A stretch of 64,000 bases of DNA from Streptomyces sp. NBC_00078 (lineage in GTDB: Bacteria > Actinomycetota > Actinomycetes > Streptomycetales > Streptomycetaceae): NCBI RefSeq assembly GCF_026343335.1, contig NZ_JAPELX010000001.1:4650001-4714000 (forward strand), in the 5' to 3' direction. The notes under the pieces are model-generated. The model saw nothing but the letters and a program-made list of their open reading frames with translations. It made no database searches and was not told the origin of the DNA. Both the position numbers and the translations under genes were made by a program. Shown piece by piece: positions 51,546 to 59,462 of this stretch; position 1 is the first letter of the stretch; every line of letters starts with the position of its first letter.

Positions 51546-51748
51546 GCAGCACCTCGGCCGGAGACGCCGCCGACCTGGCGTGGTTCAAGAGCAGCTACAG
51601 CAGCAGCAGCGAAGGCGACTCCTGTATCGAGATCGCCAGCACCCCCGCCACGGTCCACGTCCGCGACTCCAAGTTCATCGCGGGTCCCCGTCTCGCGCTC
51701 GCGCCTGGCGCTTGGGCGCGCTTCGTGACGTACGCGTCGGAAGGCTGA
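51542..51748 (+). CDS. DUF397 protein, partner of the XRE regulator
   Basis: A 68-aa WhiJ-associated small protein. It has the family core LAWFKSSYSSSSEGDSCIEI, VHVRDSKFIAGPRLAL and a C-terminal WARFVTYASEG. DUF397 proteins bind and inactivate the adjacent XRE/DUF5753 regulator. It is coupled to it by a 4-nt overlap and followed by a strong hairpin shared with drmMI. Confidence 0.9.
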   Translation: MSSTSAGDAADLAWFKSSYSSSSEGDSCIEIASTPATVHVRDSKFIAGPRLALAPGAWARFVTYASEG

Positions 51749-51760
51749 CTCCTCAACGGC

Positions 51761-51799
51761 ACGCGCCCCGCGCCTGGTTTGTACCGGGGCGGGGCGCGT
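51761..51799. terminator. Bidirectional terminator between DUF397 and drmMI
   Basis: Arms ACGCGCCCCGC and GCGGGGCGCGT are perfect, with a 17-nt loop. It separates the cassette from drmMI. Confidence 0.75.
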
Positions 51800-51810
51800 T
51801 GGCGTACGGC

Positions 51811-54800
51811 TCAAAACAGCGCGTCCGGCTCGGGGAACGCCCTGTGGTCGCCGAAGTCCCCCGGGGAGTTTTGGAGGGAGCGTGCAGCGGCTCGTGCCTT
51901 CGCCTTGGCTTTACGGGCGGCAGCGCGGCGGCGCTTGGCCTCCGGAGTGTGTAGTCCCTTTTCCAGCTCTTCCTTGTATCGGGCGTGATTCAGCTGAAGA
52001 AGCAGGTCTAGGATCTTCGTCTGAGCGCCCGGCGACATGGTGTAGCGGGTTCCACGTCGGGTTTCGTGGAAGCCGTACTCAAGGTCGAGGTCCCAGGCAT
52101 AGGCAGCCAGGACGGCGTAGTCGATCCTTCGGCGAATATCTCGGAGTGCAACGATGTCGGCCGCTGACTCCTCCTGCGAGTGGATACTCTGTGACAACGG
52201 CGTGAGGGCGAGGCCTGTTCCCTTCTGGAGGGCGTCCAGATCCATGCCGAGACTGTCTAGCTCGTTGTTGAGTTCTGGAAGGGGCAGCGGGGCACAGCAA
52301 GTGGTCGGTGTATACACGATATCTGCGGTTCTGGTCGAGCAGTACTGAACGGTCCACCAGAACTGGAATTCGCTGCTGCGAAAGGCGAGTTCTGCATAGC
52401 TGCTCGTAGGGAAGACGACCAACTGTTGGTCGAAGACTGAATCTCTGGGCAGCAGCGTAGGCAGTTGGGTACTACTTGTCTGCCCCACGGCGATCACTTG
52501 ATCCAGGTGCTCAACCGCGCTGTACAGCTCGATGGTCGGCCGTGTGAAACGCCACCAAATTTCCCTGCGCCGCTGGTCCTTGTTCTTTGCCCGCTCAGGC
52601 TTAACGTCTCGTTCCACGATTGCGTAGACCTCTGGGTACTTTGCAGCCTCGTCTTGGTGCCAGTCACGGAAGTTGATGGCCCAGCGGCGTGCAGGTGCGC
52701 CGGTTCGCTGGTTGAGGTCGTCACCGTTGAAGTAAGGGAACAGGACTTCCTTGTTCCTGGGGTCCTCGTTGATGAGGGCCCGAGCTTGCTCAGGTTCGAG
52801 GATGAATCCCTGCCCCAGAAGATTTGACCCCTGGAAGGCTCTTGCCTCATTTGCGGCCAACGGATGAGGCATGCCAGCGACTTGCGAGCGAGGCGTTAGC
52901 AGAGCTGTGATGCTCTCGACAGGCTCGTCGTCCAGGAAGATAGCTTCACCTGCACCGATGCTCCGAGCCAGCCAGACAAGAGCGACTTGTACGTGGGCCG
53001 TACCCGGCCATGGCTGGGATTTGATCGCTCGGTTAACGATCCACTCCTTCGCCATTGCCTGTTCGAGTCCCACCTCCCGGGTTGGCCCTTGGGCAATGGT
53101 CTTCGTAGCGATGATCCCGGTGCGGCTTGCCGAGGTGAGGGTTAGGTTTCGCAGAAGGAAGTAGGCGCAGAGGTCTGCGATGCCGCGCTGTCCGCCGCCA
53201 ATCCGGTTGACCAGGTACTCGCGATAATCCTGGCCAAGGGGTCCCGAGATCATCAGGCCCCCAACAAACGGCGGATTCCCCACCACCACATCAAACCCAG
53301 CCGCGCCCCCCACCCCCATAACCTCCGGAAACTCCAGCGGCCAATGCAACGGCCGCACCGCCTCCGCCCGAGGCCCCTTCAGCCACCCATCCACAATCCC
53401 CCGAGCCCGAACCGCCGCCTCCTCGGCCCCGGCGCCTTCCTCCAACGCGGTAGCCACCAGCCCCGCCACCGACTCCAGCCGGTTCCGGTACGCCCGGGAC
53501 TTCGCATCCTCCTTGGCGTCGTGGAAGCGGGCCGCGCCCCGGGCCCCGCCCACGTTCTCCTCGCCGGAGATGTCGGAGGCCTCCTCGTCGGAGAGCCCCT
53601 CGGCGGCCAGGGCCGCGCCCACCACCGCGTCGGCCGCCAGCCGCAGCCGGTTAGTCCGGGACTCCGCCTGCGCGAGCAGGTCCGCCTTGTCGCGTACCGT
53701 CCGGATGTCGTTGACGGCCGTCGACTCGATCTTGCGTCGAAGCTCCGCCGCCTCCGACAGCAACGTCTCCGTGACGTCGAGCGCCCGCGCGACCTCCGGG
53801 CTCAACTGCCGGTCCTGCCACTCCAGATGGAACTGCTTGACCTGCCGGACGTCGATGACCCCGACCAGCGAGTCCCCCGACCGCAGCGCATGGTCCAGGA
53901 ACGAGAACGGCCGACCTTTCGCCAGTGTCACCAGCCACAGCGACAGCTTGGCCAGTTCCACCGCCATGGGGTCGCGGTCGACGCCGTACAGGCACCGGTC
54001 CGCGACCAGCCGCCGGGCGATCTGGTGCAGCTGCTCGTGGTCGTCGCGGTCCACGTCCCGGGCGATCTCCGGGGGGAGTTCCGGCTCCCGGAGCCATGCC
54101 TCGACCACCCGGTCGGAGAGGTACCGGCAGGCGGAGACCAGGAACGCGCCCGAACCCATCGCCGGGTCCAGGATCCGCAGCTTCAGGAGCTCGTCCGCCG
54201 ACTTGGCCTGCCAGACACCCGGTGCCGCACCCTCGGCCGGACCCGGCGCATAGCAGAGCGGCGCGAGCGTGTGCTCGACGACCTCCTCCGCCAGCGCCTT
54301 CGGCGTGTAGTGGGTGCCCGTGTCGCGGCGGTTGCCGGAGCGGACGACCACGACCGAACCGGCCGGCCACACCTTCGGCTCGTCCCGCAGGTCGAGCCCG
54401 TAGAGGCCGGTGAAGGCCGCCGCCCGCTCCACCAGCGCCGCGTCACTGCCGCATGCCGTCTCCAGCTCGACGGTGACCGTGCCCGACTTGGCCTGCGCGC
54501 CCGTCACCGTCGTCGCCTTCGTACCGGAGGCGGCGGCCACCTCGTCCGCGAGGGTCCCGGCCGCCGACCACTCCTCCAGGCGGGCCAGCGGCAGCACCGC
54601 CTCGTACTTCTTGTCCCGCCCGAAGGAGACGCCCACGTAGGGCTCGTCCGCCCACTTGCAGCCGTACTCCAGCAGACCCTCGTAGACGTGGCCGATCTGC
54701 TCGACGTCCAGGCCCTTGTAGGAGAGGCGCTCCCTGCCCTTGAAGCCCTTGCGGGCGCGCAGGGTGAGGAGGGCGTCGAGGATCTCGTACACCACCCGGT

Positions 54801-55965
54801 CGGTGACCCTGGCCGGCACCAGCCAGGGGTAGCGCGACGGGTCGAAGAGCGAGCCGCCATACGCGGGGATCCACAGGCGGTCGTGCGTGCAGCCGCCGTG
54901 GATGGCGGCGAACACGGCGAGCAGACGCGGCCAGGTGGCCTCCACACGGTCGCCGAGTTCGTCACCGTGCAGGCTCTGGGCGGTAGCCAGTTCCTCGTGG
55001 AGCGGGCCGACGGCGTACGAGGCGTCGTACAGCTCGTCCCCGGACGGCAGCAGCCGCTGTTCCTCGGCGTAGAGGAGGAAGACCAGGCGCATCATGACGG
55101 TGAGCGCGCCCTCGTACACGTCCTTCGCGGGGACGCCGTCCAAGAGCTGTCCGCCCGCTTCCCGGTCGAGCCGGGACAGCTCCGCCACCAGCAGGGAGAC
55201 CGCCTCGCGGACCTGGCGGCCGAGCGTGTCGGTGACCTCGGAGCGGTCCTTGGCGGTGCGCTCGAACAGGCCCGCCGTCGACTCGGACGGCTTGCCCTCG
55301 GCGTCCACCGGTGGGCGCGCCACCCGGCGGGCGGTGAGCAGGCTGGTGAAGGCGCGGGCCAGGATCGGTTCCTCGGACCACAGGTCCGCGTCGAAGACGG
55401 CGACGGTCGTCGCTTCCTTCGGACGGGCGTGGACCAGCGCCCACTCGCGGCCGTTGGTGAGCAGCGCCAGCGGTACGTTCCGGGCCCGGCACAGTTCGGC
55501 GGCCCGGTCGGCGTGGCCGGGCCGGTCCCCGTTCGGGCGGTTGAGGGGGCCGCCCCAGTCTTCCGTACGGAAGAACAGGGCGCGTGGGGCGAGGCCCGAC
55601 TGGCCGGGGCCGAGCAGGACCGCGTCAGGGGTGTTCGCGCCGGCGCGCAGTGAATCGGGGATCGCGGCGCCCTCGCGGAGGCCGGGGGCACGCCAGTCGA
55701 GCAGCTTGGTCAGAACGAACCGCTCCCAGGAGGACCGCAGCAGTTCCGGGTCCTCCTGAACCTCCGCCCAGGCCTGCCGCGACTGCGCCCGGACGTCGTC
55801 GGGGATGGTGTCCAGGCCCTGCGGGAAGGCGCCCACCAGTACCGGGAGCGAGATGAACGGGCCGTCCGGGCGTAGCAGCCGCAGCCAGTCCTCGTGCTGC
55901 TCGGCGGGGGTGGGGACCGAGCCCTTCGGCGGGAACTTCCTGGCGGCGGGGGCGGCGGTCGGCAT
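51811..55965 (-). CDS. drmMI: DrmMI, class 1 DISARM N6-adenine DNA methyltransferase
   Basis: A 1,384-aa Eco57I/PglX-like methylase that marks self DNA. Motif I is LRILDPAMGSGAFLVSACRYL (about 598) and motif IV is VVGNPPFVGG (about 897), the NPPF of gamma-class N6-adenine enzymes. A long N-terminal region (about 1-560) resembles the helical and nuclease-like part of such proteins, and about 900-1384 should be the target-recognition domain. The segment at 51.9-53.25 kb is noticeably less GC-rich than the rest of the gene. Start ATG 55965 overlaps the drmD stop (TGATG). It is operonic with drmD and separated from drmA by the inserted cassette. Confidence 0.9.
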   Translation of the reverse strand: MPTAAPAARKFPPKGSVPTPAEQHEDWLRLLRPDGPFISLPVLVGAFPQGLDTIPDDVRAQSRQAWAEVQEDPELLRSSWERFVLTKLLDWRAPGLREGAAIPDSLRAGANTPDAVLLGPGQSGLAPRALFFRTEDWGGPLNRPNGDRPGHADRAAELCRARNVPLALLTNGREWALVHARPKEATTVAVFDADLWSEEPILARAFTSLLTARRVARPPVDAEGKPSESTAGLFERTAKDRSEVTDTLGRQVREAVSLLVAELSRLDREAGGQLLDGVPAKDVYEGALTVMMRLVFLLYAEEQRLLPSGDELYDASYAVGPLHEELATAQSLHGDELGDRVEATWPRLLAVFAAIHGGCTHDRLWIPAYGGSLFDPSRYPWLVPARVTDRVVYEILDALLTLRARKGFKGRERLSYKGLDVEQIGHVYEGLLEYGCKWADEPYVGVSFGRDKKYEAVLPLARLEEWSAAGTLADEVAAASGTKATTVTGAQAKSGTVTVELETACGSDAALVERAAAFTGLYGLDLRDEPKVWPAGSVVVVRSGNRRDTGTHYTPKALAEEVVEHTLAPLCYAPGPAEGAAPGVWQAKSADELLKLRILDPAMGSGAFLVSACRYLSDRVVEAWLREPELPPEIARDVDRDDHEQLHQIARRLVADRCLYGVDRDPMAVELAKLSLWLVTLAKGRPFSFLDHALRSGDSLVGVIDVRQVKQFHLEWQDRQLSPEVARALDVTETLLSEAAELRRKIESTAVNDIRTVRDKADLLAQAESRTNRLRLAADAVVGAALAAEGLSDEEASDISGEENVGGARGAARFHDAKEDAKSRAYRNRLESVAGLVATALEEGAGAEEAAVRARGIVDGWLKGPRAEAVRPLHWPLEFPEVMGVGGAAGFDVVVGNPPFVGGLMISGPLGQDYREYLVNRIGGGQRGIADLCAYFLLRNLTLTSASRTGIIATKTIAQGPTREVGLEQAMAKEWIVNRAIKSQPWPGTAHVQVALVWLARSIGAGEAIFLDDEPVESITALLTPRSQVAGMPHPLAANEARAFQGSNLLGQGFILEPEQARALINEDPRNKEVLFPYFNGDDLNQRTGAPARRWAINFRDWHQDEAAKYPEVYAIVERDVKPERAKNKDQRRREIWWRFTRPTIELYSAVEHLDQVIAVGQTSSTQLPTLLPRDSVFDQQLVVFPTSSYAELAFRSSEFQFWWTVQYCSTRTADIVYTPTTCCAPLPLPELNNELDSLGMDLDALQKGTGLALTPLSQSIHSQEESAADIVALRDIRRRIDYAVLAAYAWDLDLEYGFHETRRGTRYTMSPGAQTKILDLLLQLNHARYKEELEKGLHTPEAKRRRAAARKAKAKARAAARSLQNSPGDFGDHRAFPEPDALF

Positions 55966-58900
55966 CAGCGGTTCTCCTGGCGGGCGGTGGCGGCGAGGGG
56001 CGAGAGGGAACGGGGGACGAGGAAGGTCACGGCGACCGGGAACCAGCGGGGCGACGGATCGGCCCAGCGGCGGCGCAGCGCGGCCGTCTCCGTCTCCATC
56101 ACCTCCGGCAGCCGTTTCCAGCGCTCTTCCAGCGCCTCATGGTCGGCGTGCAACTGACGCCGTTCGTCCTCGACCTCGAACAGCGAGTCCTGCTTCCAGT
56201 ACTCGGTGTTGTCGAGGCGGTCCCGGATCGAACGCCTGAGGTCCTCCAGGACCGCCCGCATGCCCTCGACCTCCTCCTCACACCGCTTGGCGAGCAGCGT
56301 TTCGAGGGAGCGGAAGCGCCGGTTGGCCTGCGTGTTCAGCGCGGCGCCCAGACGCTTCTCCAACTGCGGCCACAGGCCTGCCAGTTCGTCCCGAACACCT
56401 TCCGCGGGCAGTTCCTCCGTCGCGGCCGCCAGCCACGCCTCGACCTCGTCCTTCTTCGCCACCGAGAGCTTGCCGCCCTCGATCAGTCCCCCCGCCGCGA
56501 TGACCTCCTCATGCAGGCGGGTGCCGCCGCTGCCGGTAATGACCACCCGGCCGTGCGCCACGAGGGCCGGCTGCCGCAGCAGCCCGTCCGGCACCACGCG
56601 CGCCGTCACGCGGGACAACTTGGCCGACACGTCGGCCGACCAGAGCTCCGCGCGCAGCAGCCGCAGACACATCTGCACCAGCCGGTGGCCCAGGTGCAGG
56701 TGCACCACGTCCGTACGGTCACGCGCCTCGAGCTCGTCGAAGACGACCAGGCGCTCCTTGTGGGTGAGCGGGTGCCGCAGCCCGTCGTTCCGGGCGCGGG
56801 CCCAGGCCCCGGGCAGCTCCGGCAGGCGGAAGCAGCGGGCGTTGTGGCCGGGCCGGGGGTCGGGGACCTCGATGAGGTTCTTGCGGTGGGCCAGCAGCAG
56901 GCCCGTGCGGACGACCCGCTCGACCGTCTCCGGGGTCAGGTGCAGCTCCTGACGGCTGCCTGCCAGCGCGTCCACCAGCCGTTCCAGGTCCCGCGCCAGA
57001 TCCCGTTCGACCTTCAGCACGGCCTTCCCGGACCGCTTGGTGATCTCGGCGTCGGCGGTGGTCCAGCTGGAGCGGCGGCCCAGCATCTTCTGCTCCACCT
57101 GCGCGGCGATCACCTCGCCCGCGCTGCCCAGGTCCTCGCGGATCCGCTCGGTCTTGCGGGCGGCCACGGCGAGGAAGTGCAACTCGTCCTCCAGGGCGCC
57201 GTCCTCATAACCCGAGTCGGTCTGGAAGTCGTGCGTCGGGTCGAAGCCCTGCCAGCCCTCGGGCACGAAGTGGAACACGTCCACCTGATCGGCCTTCTGC
57301 CCGTGCCGGTCCACGCGGCCGTTGCGCTGCTCCAGGCGGTTCGGGTTCCACGGGATCTCCCAGTGCAGCACCCGGTGGCAGTGCGCCTGGAGGTTGATGC
57401 CCTCGCTGGCCGCGTCGGTGCCCAGCAGGATCCGGACGGGCGACAGGTCGGGGCTCTCCTGGAACTCCTGCTTCACGCGCTCGCGGTCGTCGCGGTCCTG
57501 GCCGCCGTGCAGCTGCGCGATCCGGTCCGCCGGATACCCGGCCGCCAGCAGCTGTCCGTACAGCCAGCGCTGGGTGTCGCGGTACTCGGTGAAGACGATG
57601 ACCCGCTGCTCCTCCCAGTCGCCCTTCGGCCCGGCGGGGCAGACGATCTCGTCCAGCCACTCCCGGAAGCGCTCGAACTTGGCGTCCGGCCGCCTGCCGG
57701 CCTCGACCGCCCAGGCGTCCATCTCCCTGAGGAGCGTGTGCTCGCGGTCGGTAAGCGGACGCATCGCGTGACGGGCAGCCGTGAGGGCGCGCTGTGCCGC
57801 CTCAGCCTGCTCCTGCTCGTCCGCCTCCTCGGCTTCGTCGACCCCTTCGATCAGCGGGCGCAGCACGCGGACGCTGATCGTGGGCTCCTCCTGATCCGCG
57901 GGGGCCCGCCGGGCCGTCATCGTGCCCAGGTGGGTGTTGACGGTCTCCGCGAACGCCTTGGGCGAGGACAGGAACCGCTTCTTCAGCAGCGTCGTCACGA
58001 AGTCGGCCGCCGTCCGGCCCGCCTTCCCCTCGCTGTGGCCGGAGCGCCTGGAGCGGGCGTACTCCGTCAGCTTCGTGTACGCCTCCCGGGTCGAGTCGCT
58101 GTAGTCGATCTCCAGGGCGTGCGGCACACGGCGGGGGAACCGGGACTTGCCGTTCCACAACGGGGGCAGCTCCGACTTCATGCGGCGCACCATCACCCGC
58201 TTGAGCTGCTCGTCGGTCGGCTTGATGCCGACGGCGAACCGGTGCGGGTCCAGCATCTCCAAGAGAGCCGTGAACGAGTTGAGGAAGCCGTTGTGCGGGG
58301 TCGCGGAGAGGAACAGCCGGTGCTCGCAGTGCGGAGCCAGCAGCTTCACCGCCAGGGTCCGCTGCGAGTCCACCGCGTACTTGCCCGTCCCCGACGGGGC
58401 GCAGGTGTGCACCTCGTCCACGACCAGCAGGTCGAAGGCGCGCGGATAGTCCGGCACCTGGGGCAGCACCTCGCGCAGCATCCGCAGCGGACGCTCCCGC
58501 TTCAGCCAGTCGATCGAGACGATCAGCCGGGGATGGTGCTGCCACGGGTTGGCGTACGGACCCGCCGCCCGGCGCAGCTCGCGCAGCATCTTCGTGTCGA
58601 CGATCCGGAAGTCCAGACCGAACTTGTCCCGCATCTCGTCCCGCCACTGGAGGGTCAGCCCGGCAGGGCAGACGATCAGCATGGAACGGGCACGGTGCCG
58701 CAGCATCAGCTCCTGCATCACCAGACCGGCCTCGACGGTCTTGCCCAGACCCACGTCGTCGGCGATCAGCAGGTTCGTACGAGGCATGGAGAGGGCGCGG
58801 ACCACGGGGTCCAGCTGGTAGTCCTGGATCTCGACACCGGAACGGAACGGTGCCTGGAGGGCCGTTTTGTCCGCGGAGGCGATGGCGCCCCAGCGGACGG

Positions 58901-59249
58901 CGTCCAGGAAGGCGTCCAGCCGCCCCGGCTCGTCGAAACCGTTGTGCGGAGAGGGTAGCTCGTACTGGTCGTGGACGTCCGTCGCCTGTTCCAGTTCCCA
59001 GACCACCCGAAGCTCTTCGTCCCGGCCGTCGCTCTCCAGCGAAGACAGGGTGATCAGGTGGCTGGTGGCGGCTTCCGCGGCGCGTGCCGGGTCGTCGCTT
59101 GCGGCGGTGGAGCGGAGGACGTCGGTGACTACCCAGGGGCGGTTGCGTACGGTTACACGCTGACCGGGTGCCGGAACAGACCCGCTCGACGTGTCCGGAA
59201 TCACCGACTGCATGACCATCTGGCTCGTCCCCCCAGCTTGCACGGGCAT
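55965..59249 (-). CDS. drmD: DrmD, SNF2-like helicase of class 1 DISARM
   Basis: A 1,094-aa Swi2/Snf2 ATPase, the marker that separates class 1 from class 2 DISARM. Walker A: LLIADDVGLGKTVEAGLVMQ (about 166); DEVH box: LLVVDEVHTCAP (about 276); motif III: FLSATPHNGFLNSF; motif V/VI: LLGTDAASEGINLQAHCHR and RNGRVDRHGQKADQVDVF (about 645). A C-terminal coiled region (LRRSIRDRLDNTEYWKQDSL) follows. Start ATG 59249 has GGGGA upstream; ATG 59219 (MVMQSVIPD) is an alternative. It is the first gene on this side, next to the metG junction. Confidence 0.9.
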   Translation of the reverse strand: MPVQAGGTSQMVMQSVIPDTSSGSVPAPGQRVTVRNRPWVVTDVLRSTAASDDPARAAEAATSHLITLSSLESDGRDEELRVVWELEQATDVHDQYELPSPHNGFDEPGRLDAFLDAVRWGAIASADKTALQAPFRSGVEIQDYQLDPVVRALSMPRTNLLIADDVGLGKTVEAGLVMQELMLRHRARSMLIVCPAGLTLQWRDEMRDKFGLDFRIVDTKMLRELRRAAGPYANPWQHHPRLIVSIDWLKRERPLRMLREVLPQVPDYPRAFDLLVVDEVHTCAPSGTGKYAVDSQRTLAVKLLAPHCEHRLFLSATPHNGFLNSFTALLEMLDPHRFAVGIKPTDEQLKRVMVRRMKSELPPLWNGKSRFPRRVPHALEIDYSDSTREAYTKLTEYARSRRSGHSEGKAGRTAADFVTTLLKKRFLSSPKAFAETVNTHLGTMTARRAPADQEEPTISVRVLRPLIEGVDEAEEADEQEQAEAAQRALTAARHAMRPLTDREHTLLREMDAWAVEAGRRPDAKFERFREWLDEIVCPAGPKGDWEEQRVIVFTEYRDTQRWLYGQLLAAGYPADRIAQLHGGQDRDDRERVKQEFQESPDLSPVRILLGTDAASEGINLQAHCHRVLHWEIPWNPNRLEQRNGRVDRHGQKADQVDVFHFVPEGWQGFDPTHDFQTDSGYEDGALEDELHFLAVAARKTERIREDLGSAGEVIAAQVEQKMLGRRSSWTTADAEITKRSGKAVLKVERDLARDLERLVDALAGSRQELHLTPETVERVVRTGLLLAHRKNLIEVPDPRPGHNARCFRLPELPGAWARARNDGLRHPLTHKERLVVFDELEARDRTDVVHLHLGHRLVQMCLRLLRAELWSADVSAKLSRVTARVVPDGLLRQPALVAHGRVVITGSGGTRLHEEVIAAGGLIEGGKLSVAKKDEVEAWLAAATEELPAEGVRDELAGLWPQLEKRLGAALNTQANRRFRSLETLLAKRCEEEVEGMRAVLEDLRRSIRDRLDNTEYWKQDSLFEVEDERRQLHADHEALEERWKRLPEVMETETAALRRRWADPSPRWFPVAVTFLVPRSLSPLAATARQENR

Positions 59250-59354
59250 CCCATTCCCCAGTGGTCAAGAATTCTAGGTGCGGGATGAGCGATGACGCCC
59301 CGATGCGTCCGGACTGCGCGTGGGAGGACATCTCGTTGGCCTTTTTGGCAAAGC

Positions 59355-59389
59355 AGGGCCCGGTGACGTCGCACGACATCACCGGGCCT
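59355..59389 (-). terminator. Terminator of metG, supplied by the island
   Basis: Arms AGGGCCCGGTGACGTCG and CGACATCACCGGGCCT pair with one mismatch around a 2-nt loop. It lies just inside the island's right repeat, downstream of metG on the minus strand. The element therefore brings its own transcription stop for the host gene. Confidence 0.75.
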
Positions 59390-59407
59390 GGTTCGGATGC
59401 CTGGAGG

Positions 59408-59462
59408 CTACGCGGGCTCGCCGCCGAAGCGCTCCTTGTAGGTCTCCAGGTCCGCGTCCGTC
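59408..59462. repeat. Island right attachment repeat (metG 3' end)
   Basis: Identical to 39,424-39,478. It encodes the last 17 residues of MetG (LTDADLETYKERFGGEPA region) and the stop codon, so the insertion leaves metG intact. Confidence 0.9.

Larger units (their letters stand above)
39424..59462. mobile_element. Genomic island carrying split class 1 DISARM, integrated at the 3' end of metG
   Basis: Bounded by exact 55-bp direct repeats (39,424-39,478 and 59,408-59,462). The right copy is the functional metG 3' end and the left copy a displaced duplicate. The body is 19.9 kb and holds the five DISARM genes and a 5.7-kb cassette. I found no integrase, relaxase, replication or phage structural gene inside, so it would need trans mobilisation or has lost its integrase. 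Confidence 0.85.

Noticed and set aside
53344..55653. A 769-codon plus-strand frame antisense to drmMI
   Set aside because: It is rich in Arg, Gln, Val and Gly without motifs; the methylase frame is real.
56139..58958. A 939-codon plus-strand frame antisense to drmD
   Set aside because: It mirrors drmD codons; drmD has all helicase motifs in the other direction.
51811..59249. BREX (PglX) or a stand-alone type I/ISP-like restriction system
   Set aside because: The methylase resembles PglX, but no pglZ or brxC-like gene is present, while drmA, drmB and drmC are; class 1 DISARM explains all five genes.
39479..59407. A hidden integrase or conjugation gene in the island
   Set aside because: I checked the frames for Tyr/Ser recombinase, relaxase and FtsK-like motifs and saw none.
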